A DNA stretch of 64,000 nt from positions 62,001-126,000 of the forward strand of contig NZ_AUGD01000013.1 of assembly GCF_000426845.1 (NCBI RefSeq), read 5' to 3'. Position numbers and translations under genes: made by a program. The first letter of the stretch is position 1. Each line of letters starts with the position of its first letter. Below, in pieces: positions 33,991-42,367 of the stretch. The notes under the pieces are model-generated. The model was not told where the DNA came from and did not search any database. It saw only the letters and a list, made by a program, of their open reading frames with translations. Origin of the DNA: Bradyrhizobium sp. in8p8 (GTDB lineage Bacteria; Pseudomonadota; Alphaproteobacteria; Rhizobiales; Xanthobacteraceae).

Positions 33991-34818
33991 TCAGCCGCCC
34001 GACCTGTCCGAATTGGGGAAGAACAGCTGCTGCCCCTCGACCTTGTAAGCGGCGATCGCCGTCTGCCCGTCAGGCGAGGTCAGCCAGTCGATGAAGGTCT
34101 GCGCGAGGTCTTTCTTCACGTTCGGAAACTTCGCGGGGTTCACCAGCATCACGCCGTACTGGTTGAGCAGCCGCCTGTCGCCCTCCACGAGGACGTCGAG
34201 ATCGCCGCGATCTTTGAACGCGATCCAGCTGCCGCGATCCGACAACACATAGGCTTTCGCAGCGCGCGCGGCATCGAGCGCGGAGGCCATGCCCGGCCCG
34301 ACCTCGCGATACCAGGGGCCCTTGGCCGCGGTGATATCGATCCCTGCGACGATCCACAGCGCAAGTTCTGCGGCGTGGGTGCCCGACCGATCGCCGCGCG
34401 TGACGAACGGCGCGCCCTTGGCTTCGATAGCCTTCATCGCCGTCGCGATGTCCTTGCCCTTCACACCGGCAGGATCGCTCTTTGGCCCGATCAGCACATA
34501 GTCGTTGTACATGACGTCGTAGCGCTTCACGGCAAACCCGTCGGCGACGAATTTCTCCTCCTGGGGCCGCGCGTGCATCAGCACGACGTCGACTTCGCCT
34601 CGTCGCGCACCGTCGAGCACTTCGTCGGCGCGCCGCGCGATCACGGTGACATTGATGCCCGTCTTGTCGCGGAAGATTGGCAGGAGATAGTTGAGCAGGC
34701 CGGACTCCTGCGTCGCCGTCGTCGAGGCGAGGACTATGCCGCGATCCTCCGCGAATGACGCCGCGACGCCCGCAGCGAGCCCGCAGAGAAACGCAAGTGC
34801 AACGGACAGGCGGCGCAT
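33991..34818 (-). CDS. TupA-like tungstate/molybdate substrate-binding protein
   Basis: A 275-residue secreted binding protein. A signal peptide (MRRLSVALAFLCGLAAGVAAS) is followed by IVLASTTATQESGLLNYLLP, close to the tungstate-binding TupA signature, and VTRGDRSGTHAAELALW. Start 34818 has GGGAACC upstream. No permease or ATPase genes follow; instead MoeA-type genes do, so metal uptake and insertion seem linked in one operon. Molybdate and tungstate cannot be told apart from sequence. Confidence 0.85.
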   Translation of the reverse strand: MRRLSVALAFLCGLAAGVAASFAEDRGIVLASTTATQESGLLNYLLPIFRDKTGINVTVIARRADEVLDGARRGEVDVVLMHARPQEEKFVADGFAVKRYDVMYNDYVLIGPKSDPAGVKGKDIATAMKAIEAKGAPFVTRGDRSGTHAAELALWIVAGIDITAAKGPWYREVGPGMASALDAARAAKAYVLSDRGSWIAFKDRGDLDVLVEGDRRLLNQYGVMLVNPAKFPNVKKDLAQTFIDWLTSPDGQTAIAAYKVEGQQLFFPNSDRSGG

Positions 34819-34967
34819 GGTCGGGTTCCCTCGTTGTGACGCGTCATGATGATGGTCGATTGCGCCGCGCTCGTGACGCGTTGTCGCGCCGACAAGCGGG
34901 AAATCTCGGCAACGTCGCGAAGTGGACGCGCGCGCGTTGGTTCGAGATCGTTCACCAAAGCAAAATT

Positions 34968-34977
34968 CGCACGTGCG
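34968..34977. promoter_or_regulatory. Palindrome in the tupA-like / HTH-PBP divergent promoter
   Basis: Perfect 10-bp CGCACGTGCG in the 277-bp gap between the divergent TupA-like and HTH-PBP genes. It is a possible operator for the HTH-PBP regulator, on position only. Confidence 0.3.
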
Positions 34978-35079
34978 GATATGTTGCAAAGCGGCGAGAT
35001 GATCGGGCATGGTTCCCGCGGCAAAAAATCTGAAATGCAGAATTTCCCCTGCGTCGGACGTCAAAAAGAAGCAAGAATT

Positions 35080-35093
35080 TGCATAGGAATGCA
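35080..35093 (+). promoter_or_regulatory. Inverted repeat over the ribosome site of the HTH-PBP gene
   Basis: Perfect TGCAT-AGGA-ATGCA. The loop AGGA is itself the likely Shine-Dalgarno sequence, seven bases before ATG 35096. It could be a protein operator or a small hairpin that exposes the ribosome site; both are inference. Confidence 0.4.
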
Positions 35094-35095
35094 GG

Positions 35096-35989
35096 ATGGA
35101 ATTCCTGACGACCAGCGAAGCCGCCGACTATCTTCGGCTCGGCGAACGCAAGCTTTACGAACTCGTCACAACCGGTGCGATCCCCTGCAGCAAGGTGACG
35201 GGAAAGTGGCTCTTCCCGCGGCACGAGCTCGACCTCTGGGTACTGTCGGGCCTCTCGCGTCCGGCCGGCATGCTGATGGCCGAGCCGCCGCCGGTCGTGG
35301 GCGGCAGCCAGGACGAACTCCTGGATTGGAGCCTGCGCGAGTCCGGCTCCGGCCTGGGATCGATGAGTGAAGGCAGCGCGCGCGGGCTCGAGCGCCTGCA
35401 GCGCAACGAGGTGATGGCTGCGGCGGTGCACTTCCACAGTCTGGATGCCTCCAACAATCTCGCCGGCGACGCCAGTGTCGAGGCGCTGCGGGCCGCTCCG
35501 GACCTGCATGATGCGGTGCTGGTCGCGTTCGTGCGCCGCGAAGAGGGCCTGGTGCTGCCACAGGGCAATCCCAAGCGGCTGCACGGCCTCACCGACGTGC
35601 TCGCGCTCGGCGCCCGGATGGCGATGCGGCAACAAGGCACGGGCGCGCAGATGCTGCTCGACGTGCTGCTGAAGCGGGCGGGCGCCTCGACGCGGGACTT
35701 GCGCCGCATCGACACGCCGGCCCTGACCGGCCCGGATCTCGCCGAACTGGTTCGCGCCGGCCAGGCCGATTGCGGCATCGGGACCCGCGCCGTCGCGCGC
35801 TCGGCCGGGCTCGACTTCGTGCCGCTGGCCTGGGAGAACCTCGATCTTGCGATGCGGCAGCGCAGCTATTTCCGTCCTGCCATGCAGGCCTTGCTCCGGT
35901 TCCTGAACGAGCGGCGGCTGCGCCAGCGCGCCGATGAGCTGACCGGTTACGATCCCTCGACCGCAGGACAGATCCGCTTCGCGGCCTGA
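35096..35989 (+). CDS. Transcriptional regulator: excisionase-type HTH plus PBP-like ligand domain
   Basis: A 297-residue one-component regulator. Residues 1 to about 50 are a MerR/excisionase-like helix-turn-helix (FLTTSEAADYLRLGERKLYELVTTG). From about 100 to the end is a PBP-like domain related in layout to that of the MoeA fusion (QQGTGAQMLLDVLLKRAGA corresponds to NQGAGTRILIDRLLGG). It lacks a signal peptide, so it senses its ligand in the cytoplasm, plausibly molybdate, tungstate or their cofactor form. It is divergent from the TupA-like gene, which it probably controls. Confidence 0.85.
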   Translation: MEFLTTSEAADYLRLGERKLYELVTTGAIPCSKVTGKWLFPRHELDLWVLSGLSRPAGMLMAEPPPVVGGSQDELLDWSLRESGSGLGSMSEGSARGLERLQRNEVMAAAVHFHSLDASNNLAGDASVEALRAAPDLHDAVLVAFVRREEGLVLPQGNPKRLHGLTDVLALGARMAMRQQGTGAQMLLDVLLKRAGASTRDLRRIDTPALTGPDLAELVRAGQADCGIGTRAVARSAGLDFVPLAWENLDLAMRQRSYFRPAMQALLRFLNERRLRQRADELTGYDPSTAGQIRFAA

Positions 35990-36088
35990 CGTTGACGCCC
36001 GCCCCCGAATAGTTGCAAAAGAAACCAATTCAGCCGGGCATACCCGGATGCAACACCGGCCAACGAGCCGGCTCAGGGGAGGACAAAC

Positions 36089-37300
36089 GTGAATCCAACC
36101 AGATTTGGACTGCCGCTAGCGGCCGCCTTGGCGACACTGCTTCCAGGTGCGGCGTCGGCGCAGCTGTCCGACGACGTCGTCAAGATCGGCGTGCTCACCG
36201 ATATGAACGGCCCGGCCTCCGCGCCGACCGGCCAGGGCTCGGTGACCGCCGCGCAGATGGCGATCGACGATTTCGGCGGCACCGTGCTCGGCAAGCCGAT
36301 CAGCGTCGTGATCGGCGACCACCAGCTCAAGGCCGATATCGGCGCTTCGCTGGCGCGGCGGTGGTACGACGTCGAGCAGGTCGACCTGATCGTCGACGTG
36401 CCGGTCTCCGCGGTCGGCCTCGCCGTGCAGAACATCGCGAACGAGAAGAAGCGGCTGTTCATCACCCACTCCACCGGCACCGCGGATTTCCACGGCAAGT
36501 TCTGCTCGCCTTACGCGATCCAGTGGGTGTTCGACACCCGCGCGCTCGCGGTCGGCACCGCGGATGCGGTGGTCAAGCGCGGCGGCGACAGCTGGTTCTT
36601 CATCACCGACGATTACGCCTTCGGCCATTCGCTGGAGCGCGACGCCTCCGCCGTCGTCACCGCCAATGGCGGCAAGGTGCTGGGCTCGGTGCGGCCGCCG
36701 CTGGCAACGCCCGACCTCTCCTCCTTCGTGCTGCAGGCGCAGGCCTCCAAGGCCAAGATCATCGGCATTGCCGCCGGTCCCCCCAACAACATGAACGAGA
36801 TCAAGACCGGCGCCGAGTTCGGCGTGTTCAAGGGCGGCCAGCAGATGGCGGCGCTGCTCGCGCTGATCACCGACATCCACGGCCTCGGCCTGCAGGCGGC
36901 GCAAGGCCTGCTCCTGACCACGTCGTTCTACTGGGACATGGACGACAAGACCCGCGAATGGTCGAAGCGCTATTTCGCCAAGATGAACAAGATGCCGTCG
37001 ATGTGGCAGGCCGGCGTCTATTCCAGCGTGATGCACTATCTCAACGCCATCAAGGCGGCCGGCACCGACGATCCGCTGAAAGTGGCCGCCAAGATGCGCG
37101 AGAAGCCGATCGAGGATTTCTTCGCCCGCAACGGCAAGCTGCGCGAAGACAATCTGATGGTGCACGACCTCTGGCTGGTGCAGGTGAAGACGCCGGAGGA
37201 AAGCAAATATCCGTGGGACTATTACAAGATCCTCACGACCATCTCCGGCGACAAGGCGTTCGGTCCGCCCGACCCGGCATGTGCGCTGGTGAAGAAGTAA
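36089..37300 (+). CDS. ABC transporter substrate-binding protein, LivK type (orphan)
   Basis: A 403-residue periplasmic protein with signal peptide (MNPTRFGLPLAAALATLLPGAASA) and type 1 binding fold (VVKIGVLTDMNGPASAPTGQG). It resembles the 11930-13126 protein, with shared stretches such as TTSFYWDL/MD and TREW/RAWSKRY. No transport partners are near. It ends 70 bp before a convergent binding protein, separated by a long imperfect hairpin. Ligand unknown, probably an organic acid or aromatic compound. Confidence 0.88.
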   Translation: MNPTRFGLPLAAALATLLPGAASAQLSDDVVKIGVLTDMNGPASAPTGQGSVTAAQMAIDDFGGTVLGKPISVVIGDHQLKADIGASLARRWYDVEQVDLIVDVPVSAVGLAVQNIANEKKRLFITHSTGTADFHGKFCSPYAIQWVFDTRALAVGTADAVVKRGGDSWFFITDDYAFGHSLERDASAVVTANGGKVLGSVRPPLATPDLSSFVLQAQASKAKIIGIAAGPPNNMNEIKTGAEFGVFKGGQQMAALLALITDIHGLGLQAAQGLLLTTSFYWDMDDKTREWSKRYFAKMNKMPSMWQAGVYSSVMHYLNAIKAAGTDDPLKVAAKMREKPIEDFFARNGKLREDNLMVHDLWLVQVKTPEESKYPWDYYKILTTISGDKAFGPPDPACALVKK

Positions 37301-37303
37301 AAT

Positions 37304-37373
37304 TGGCGAGTGGCGAATAGCGAGTGGCGAATGGGAACGTTTCCATTCGCCATTCGCAACTCGCCATTCGCTA
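37304..37373. terminator. Long imperfect hairpin between convergent genes
   Basis: Two 31-base arms (37304-37334 and 37343-37373) pair with five mismatches around an 8-base loop. Both arms are built from repeats of GGCGAATGGCGAGT-like units. The right arm includes the stop codon of the TAXI gene. It sits between two convergent genes and is therefore a likely bidirectional terminator or mRNA-end stabiliser. Confidence 0.65.
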
Positions 37374-38348
37374 TTTCACCACGCCGATCTCCCGGAAGTA
37401 TTTCATCGCGCCCGGATGGATCAGCTCGGCCTTCGGCGCGGCCGCGATCGTGTTCGAGGCCGTCGTCTCGCAGGCCTGGGCGAGCTTCTTGCAGAACGTC
37501 GCCTCGACGTCGTGCAGCGACTTCGCGAGGCGATAGGCGACATCGTCGGGCAGGTCCTCGCGCGTGAGGACAAAGCTCCACGATCCCAGCGAGGCGATCG
37601 GCGCGGTCTGCTTGGGATAGCTGCCCGCCGGCACCAGCAGCGGCTTGAGGAACCCGTGCTTGGCGCGGATGCGCGCCATCTCTTCGACATCGGGTGCGAT
37701 GAAGCGCGCGCCTGACGGGCCCGAGGCCACCGCGGCAAAGCCGGGCCAGCCGATGCCGGCGCCCCAGAGCGCGGCGACGCGGCCATCCTCGACCATCGCG
37801 GGGCCATCGCCGGCGCGGTCGAGATAGACCGCCTTGAAGTCTTCGTCCTGCTTCAAGCCGAGACCATCCAGCATGTAGCGCGCCAGAATCGGCAGGCCCG
37901 AACCTTTCGCCCCGAAGGCCACCGGCTGGCCGACGAGATCGCGGATGGTCTTGTAGGGACTGTCGGCGCGCACCACGAACAGGCCGGGGTTGGAATAGAT
38001 CGCGGTGAGGATCTTCAGGCGCGCAGGCGCGCGGCTGATGCCGGCGAAGGCCTCATAGGCCGGCTCGCCCGCGACCAGCGCGAGATCGAGCTCGCCCTTC
38101 TCCAGGAGCGGAATGTTCTCGCTGCTGCCCTTGGTGTTGCGGGGAACGATGGTCGCCAGCGGATCGGCCGCGTTCATCACCTCGGCAAAGGCGTTGCCGT
38201 AGAGCGGGAAGCCGCCGCCGGGCGTCGCCGTTCCCAGGCTGATCGTCCGGCCGATCGTCGCGGGCGGAATGGCCGTGCCTCCGGTTTGGGCGGCGGCGGG
38301 GCCGGCAAGCAGCGCCGCGCCGAGCAGGATAGGACAGGCGAATCTCAT
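37371..38348 (-). CDS. TAXI-family TRAP transporter solute-binding protein (orphan)
   Basis: A 325-residue secreted binding protein. A signal peptide (MRFACPILLGAALLAGPAAA) is followed by TISLGTATPGGGFPLYGNAF and AFGAKGSGLPILARYMLDGL, typical of the TAXI group. Start 38348 has GAGGGACG upstream. TAXI proteins work with a fused DctQM permease, often for glutamate or dicarboxylates, but none is in the window. It is divergent from a TctC-type gene. Confidence 0.86.
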   Translation of the reverse strand: MRFACPILLGAALLAGPAAAQTGGTAIPPATIGRTISLGTATPGGGFPLYGNAFAEVMNAADPLATIVPRNTKGSSENIPLLEKGELDLALVAGEPAYEAFAGISRAPARLKILTAIYSNPGLFVVRADSPYKTIRDLVGQPVAFGAKGSGLPILARYMLDGLGLKQDEDFKAVYLDRAGDGPAMVEDGRVAALWGAGIGWPGFAAVASGPSGARFIAPDVEEMARIRAKHGFLKPLLVPAGSYPKQTAPIASLGSWSFVLTREDLPDDVAYRLAKSLHDVEATFCKKLAQACETTASNTIAAAPKAELIHPGAMKYFREIGVVK

Positions 38349-38373
38349 GGTCGTCCCTCGCGGGCCGGCGTCA

Positions 38374-38393
38374 ACACCGACTTGCGACGGTGT
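38374..38393. promoter_or_regulatory. Inverted repeat between divergent binding-protein genes
   Basis: Perfect 6-bp arms ACACCG and CGGTGT, spaced by 8 bases, in the 106-bp gap between the TAXI and TctC-type genes. It is a possible shared operator, without an identified regulator. Confidence 0.3.
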
Positions 38394-38454
38394 AGGCAGC
38401 GGCCCGATTTTGTGAAAGCATGCAGCCAACCACAATAAAGCAATGGGAGGCGTC

Positions 38455-39429
38455 ATGTTGCGAATGTTGCGTCGCGGTCTTTTCGGACTTGCAGTTCTTT
38501 CGGTTCTTTTCAGCACCACCCCTCCCGCCTCCGCCGCCTATCCCGACCGTCCCATCCACTGGCTGATCGGCTTCTCCGCCGGCGGCCCCGTCGACATCGT
38601 GGCGCGGATCATGGCGCAGTGGCTGTCGGAGCGGCTCGGGCAGCAGGTCATCGTCGAGAACCGCACCGGCTCCGGCGGCAACATCGCCGCCGCCGCGGCG
38701 ATCAACGCCCCGCCGGACGGCTACACGCTGCTGTTCGTCGCGCCCAACAACGCGATCTCGACCTCGCTCTACAAGAAGCTGCCGTTCGACTTCCTGCGCG
38801 ACACCGTGCCGGTCGCCAGCATCATGCAGCTCACCAACATGCTGGTCGTCTCAAACGCGTTCCCGCCGAAGTCGGTCAAGGAGTTCATCGACTATTGCCA
38901 CGCCAACCCCGGCAAGATCTCCTATGCCTCGTCCGGCAACGGCACCTCGGTGCATATGTCGGCCGAGCTGTTCAAGGTGATGACGAAGTGCGACATGGTG
39001 CACGTGCCCTATCGCGGCTCGGCCATCGCCTTCCCCGACATCATCTCCAACAAGGTGCAGCTGATCTTCGACAATCTGCCCTCGGCGATGGAGCAGGTGA
39101 AGGGCGGCAACGTCCGCGCCCTCGGGGTGACCTCGCCGAAGCGCTGGCCGAGCGTGCCCGACGTGCCCGCGATCGCCGAGACCGTGCCGGGCTTCGAATC
39201 GGTCGGCTTCTACGGCATCTCCGCGCCGAAGGGCACGCCGCCCGAGGTGATCGAGACCCTCAACAAGGCGGTCGGCGAAGCGCTGAAGGACCCGAAGCTG
39301 GTGGCGAAGCTCGCCGAGACCGGCGGCATCCCCAAGCCGATGACGTCAGCCGAGTTCGGCAAGCTGGTCGCGGACGAGACCGCGAAGTGGCGCAAGGTGG
39401 TCGAGTTCGCTGGGGTGTCGGTGGACTAG
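38455..39429 (+). CDS. Bug/TctC-family tripartite tricarboxylate transporter binding protein (orphan)
   Basis: A 324-residue secreted binding protein. A signal peptide ends near FSTTPPASAA, then YPDRPIHWLIGFSAGGPVDIVARI and ENRTGSGGNIAAAAAINAPPDG, the standard Bug signature. ATG 38455 lies four bases after GGGAGG and is preferred over ATG 38443. No TctA or TctB is near. Bug proteins bind carboxylates and are hugely expanded in soil proteobacteria. Confidence 0.9.
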   Translation: MLRMLRRGLFGLAVLSVLFSTTPPASAAYPDRPIHWLIGFSAGGPVDIVARIMAQWLSERLGQQVIVENRTGSGGNIAAAAAINAPPDGYTLLFVAPNNAISTSLYKKLPFDFLRDTVPVASIMQLTNMLVVSNAFPPKSVKEFIDYCHANPGKISYASSGNGTSVHMSAELFKVMTKCDMVHVPYRGSAIAFPDIISNKVQLIFDNLPSAMEQVKGGNVRALGVTSPKRWPSVPDVPAIAETVPGFESVGFYGISAPKGTPPEVIETLNKAVGEALKDPKLVAKLAETGGIPKPMTSAEFGKLVADETAKWRKVVEFAGVSVD

Positions 39430-39835
39430 GCAGCGGCCCGGCCGCGCGGCATCGCCCGCCGGCACGACGCTTGAGGGGGCCAGCAGGCCCTCTCAACACC
39501 AAAGTGCGAAAACAACCCCATGCACAGTAGAGGACGCGAGCAATCGCAGGGGCTTGGCAAAACACTGCGGACAGCCACCCGCCGAACGCCTCATCCTTTG
39601 ACCTGTCGGGCAAAACAGTGGCAGAATGCGACATTCCGAATTCCGCGACCATCACCGCACCGCGCGTTCCGCCCCCCCTTGGCGTTCCGTCGATCAGCCC
39701 CGTTCCACGCATTGCCCGACCTGGGCCGAGACCCGCTTCGCCTTGAAAACGCTTGAGGATTGCGCCCCCGCCTCAGGCCCTGTAAACGAACCGCGCACCG
39801 TTGCCGGCCGCTCCTGAAGCGGCCGCCTCGCGGCG
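39430..39835. other. Intergenic stretch before tRNA-Ile
   Basis: About 400 bp with no gene that I can support. Open frames on both strands here overlap the tRNA in antisense or lack codon bias. The tRNA promoter presumably lies near the right end. Confidence 0.4.
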
Positions 39836-39911
39836 GGGCCTGTAGCTCAATGGTTAGAGCCGGCCGCTCATAACGGTCTGGTTGCAGGTTCGAGTCCTGC
39901 CGGGCCCACCA
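39836..39911 (+). tRNA. tRNA-Ile (CAU anticodon, lysidine type)
   Basis: A complete 76-base cloverleaf with encoded CCA. The acceptor GGGCCTG pairs with CGGGCCC, the D arm is GCTC...GAGC, the anticodon stem GGCCG/CGGTC holds the loop CTCATAA (anticodon CAT at 39869-39871), and the T arm is GCAGG-TTCGAGT-CCTGC. The CTCATAA loop and overall similarity to E. coli tRNA-Ile2 favour an isoleucine tRNA whose C34 is converted to lysidine by TilS, over elongator Met. Confidence 0.9.
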
Positions 39912-40292
39912 ATGAATGTTGGACATAATATGCGGACTACGAAAGAGTGACTCGATCCCGCATTAAGAATGCAACGATCTCAGCGTTCCGCGCCTAAACC
40001 GATTTCCTAGACCACTGATAATACCGCCGAAATCGGCACCGAGTTTAAGGAGTTCAAGTTCCACCGCCGAAAAAGCGAGGGGGTTTCGATAATTCCCGCG
40101 GCAAAGGACCGCCTTCTCGCTTCCCAACCCTTTTACGTTGTTTAGCGCGCAGCAATCAGAGAAGGTAAGACATGGCGTTGGTACGAGGCCCTGCCCGCAT
40201 CGCTCGGACGATCGATCTACGCAATGTAGCCGTCGACCTCGTGGCCCTGCGAGGCGAACTCCGACCATAGCTCCAAGCGCAAAGGCTGCTCT
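39912..40292. other. Decayed DNA downstream of tRNA-Ile
   Basis: No supported gene. A minus-strand frame (39963-40268) has some protein-like content at its end but poor codon bias. The base composition is lower in GC than the flanking genes. This starts an accessory-like stretch that runs to about 42.7 kb. Confidence 0.45.
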
Positions 40293-40481
40293 CTACACCG
40301 GCGGATCGAGTCTGGTGCCCTCAGCGGCGTCGAAGATGCGCACGCGAACGTTCGGAAAGCGGCGCTTGAGTTCAATGGCGCTATCCTCCGCGCCTTTCTT
40401 CGTGGTGAATTCGGATTTCAGAATGCCATCGATTTCGATAACGTAACCGGACTTCGGCAGCTCGACGTGTCGGCGAGGTAT
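40293..40481 (-). pseudogene. Remnant of a small rhizobial hypothetical gene
   Basis: The minus strand encodes SGYVIEIDGILKSEFTTKKG followed by AEDSAIELKRRFPNVRVRIFD, a compact beta-alpha-beta protein of a type common in rhizobia. The frame is open from 40481 to the stop at 40293, but no ATG, GTG or TTG start is present; an ATA stands where the start would be expected. I read it as a decayed copy, or a gene with a rare start. Confidence 0.45.
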
Positions 40482-40627
40482 CTAGCGCCAATTAAGTTTC
40501 GGCTAGACAATTAAGCCTTGGCAAAACGGGCCCGGCTTTCGGCGCGTTTTTGTAGGCGCTGAAAGGGGCTGCTGGTAAGTCCCCCTTCGAGATCCTTCGC
40601 AAATCTCGCCATCCCATCGACAGCGCA

Positions 40628-40919
40628 TCAGCCGGCGGTCTCCTCAGCCCACTGCGCGAGGATAGCGTCTAGGAGCGCGCCATAGACCCCACAATTCCTT
40701 GGCAAGTCATCGCGTGCCCACCGCGGTCCCTCTTCGACTAGTAAAATGGCATGCCCCATAGCCGGACGGCTGCAATTTCCGGCTTCTCGCCCCCAGCTTG
40801 AGATAGATCCTCCACACCGCTCCCCCGCTGGTCCCTCCATAGGCTCCGGGCAGCGTGAAATCCGGATAGTCCAGGCGGTCATAAAAGATCGATGCTGCGC
40901 GAAGGCCGTATGAGGACAA
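40628..40919 (-). pseudogene. Frameshifted remnant resembling a trypsin-like protein C-terminus
   Basis: Two adjacent minus-strand frames appear to be parts of one protein: one reads LDYPDFTLPGAYGGTSGGAV, the other (ending at 40628) reads NCGVYGALLDAILAQWAEET. The G-TSGGAVW motif resembles the active-site region of trypsin-like proteins (inference). A frameshift near 40760 separates them, and no start is apparent. Confidence 0.4.
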
Positions 40920-41336
40920 GAGCTTGTTTCACGCCGAGGTTCCGACGGCCGTCCGCGATGCAGACAATTGGTCGGCGCCCTGGCGAGGTCAGCGAATCGG
41001 ACGTACTCGCACCGCTCCGTCACATTCGCGGCCACTCGAACCCTCTGCGATCGAGTTACCGTGTCCCACCCTCGGGCGCGGGCCTACGAGCCTCGCGCGG
41101 CAGCCTCGTTCGCGAGTCATATGGGCCGTGACGCGAGCTCGGAAGCAGGCACGCCCTTATTTTCCTGGGGACGAATTCCTGAATGTCGCATCTTGAGAGC
41201 TTAGCTTCCCACTGCGATTTGCCCGCTACCTTTGATCCGCCCATGCTGATGTGTCGGCCGCCGACCAGACAAACCCGGCGGTCCCGAAGCCGGATGTGCT
41301 CGCGGGCAAAGTGCTTGGCGAAGGAAGGAGTAAGCT
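40920..41336. other. Intergenic accessory stretch
   Basis: About 400 bp. Several overlapping frames are open on both strands, but none has consistent codon bias or a ribosome site. The right end holds the promoter region and AGGAAGGAG ribosome site of the 41337 gene. Confidence 0.4.
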
Positions 41337-42068
41337 ATGATCGAGCGCGAGGAATTGCGGGAGCGATCAGTGTTCAACAGCATCAAAGCGATCTTGATCG
41401 ATCCCCAGATGAAGTCGGTCGCCAGAATCGACATCAGCAAGACTGCGCGGCTGGCCCACTATTTCGGCGCGCAACCGCGGGCGGCCATGAAATTTCCGAA
41501 GGGCGACGTCTTGTTTGCAGGAATCGAAGAGCGCGAGGAGGCGTTTACGGTTGGAGGATCTCGGCCGATCCCGGGACCTGCTCTGATCGTGGGCCGGCGC
41601 AGCGGACCCGGGGAGCGCGGTCCGGTACACGTTCGCCTTGCCGAGGTGGTCACGATGGTCCGTTGGACAACAGTAGATGTGCCTCCCAAGCCGCTGGCCA
41701 CCGTGCGAGCGATCGTTATCGATCCGGAGCAGGGTCTCATCGATGAAGTGGTGATCGCAGCAAACAGGCTTGCGCTGGTGGGCTTATTGGGTGGCCAAGT
41801 CGATTCGTACATGCGCGTTCCGGGGAACGACCACGTTGCGTCGCGCGCGACCAGCCCGGAAACGCCTTGGTGCTGGCGAAAGGACGATCTGACGTTCGCC
41901 TCGCGATGCGTGCTAGTCGGTCACGATTCAGAGACCGGCTATCTAGCCGACGCTGTGACGTCCGTAGAAAACTTGCGGAACAGCGTTGCGTTTCGGAGGC
42001 CTGACGGAAATTGCTGGACCAGCTACGCGGATCGCAAGGCGCAGGCGGAACGGTCGCCGGTGGACTAG
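41337..42068 (+). CDS. Unknown protein with two tandem similar halves
   Basis: A 243-residue product of unknown function. It starts after a strong AGGAAGGAG site. Each half opens with a matching strand: KAILIDPQMKSVARIDI at about residue 17 and RAIVIDPEQGLIDEVVI at about 124, followed by about 90 residues each. The opening resembles DUF3846-type phage and plasmid proteins (inference). No signal peptide or membrane helix. Codon use is less GC-biased than neighbouring operons, consistent with acquisition. The small gene at 42140 follows on the same strand and may be co-transcribed. Confidence 0.65.
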   Translation: MIEREELRERSVFNSIKAILIDPQMKSVARIDISKTARLAHYFGAQPRAAMKFPKGDVLFAGIEEREEAFTVGGSRPIPGPALIVGRRSGPGERGPVHVRLAEVVTMVRWTTVDVPPKPLATVRAIVIDPEQGLIDEVVIAANRLALVGLLGGQVDSYMRVPGNDHVASRATSPETPWCWRKDDLTFASRCVLVGHDSETGYLADAVTSVENLRNSVAFRRPDGNCWTSYADRKAQAERSPVD

Positions 42069-42139
42069 GCCGCTCGGCAGGGCTCGATGCACTCGCGAGA
42101 CGGGACCTTTGATTTTCGATGTGCGAAGAGAGGTAATGG

Positions 42140-42367
42140 ATGGGTAAGCCGCGCACGTATTCGTGCTGGGACACGTCGGTTAAGATTCAGGAGGCTAGTC
42201 ACGGGCTCGGAGTCTACGGGAACACCTATGAGGTCTTCCCGGGAGGAGGTTACACGCGCACCGGGCACCCGATCAGGATCCATATGACGCCAGCCATCCG
42301 GTTTCGGATCAAAGATGTCGATGCAGCCATTGCTGAGGCTGATCGCCGCGTAAACGAGCGCGTCTGA
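42140..42367 (+). CDS. Small unknown protein
   Basis: A 75-residue product with a good ribosome site (GAGAGG, six bases before ATG 42140). The N-terminal half is aromatic and glycine-rich (YSCWDTSVKIQEASHGLGVY), the end is a charged helix (DVDAAIAEADRRVNERV). No family recognised. It follows the tandem-half protein by 71 bp and probably belongs to the same acquired unit. Confidence 0.55.
   Translation: MGKPRTYSCWDTSVKIQEASHGLGVYGNTYEVFPGGGYTRTGHPIRIHMTPAIRFRIKDVDAAIAEADRRVNERV

Noticed and set aside
39836..39911. Elongator tRNA-Met
   Set aside because: The anticodon is CAU, but the acceptor stem, CTCATAA loop and general similarity fit tRNA-Ile2 with lysidine better. Synthetase identity cannot be proven from sequence alone.
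39591..39926. Minus-strand frame with a WWARQDSNLQP-like start
   Set aside because: It is the antisense reading of the tRNA-Ile gene, a well-known false gene prediction.
39963..40268. Minus-strand 101-residue frame
   Set aside because: Weak codon bias and no ribosome site; only the last 35 residues look protein-like. Too little to call a gene.
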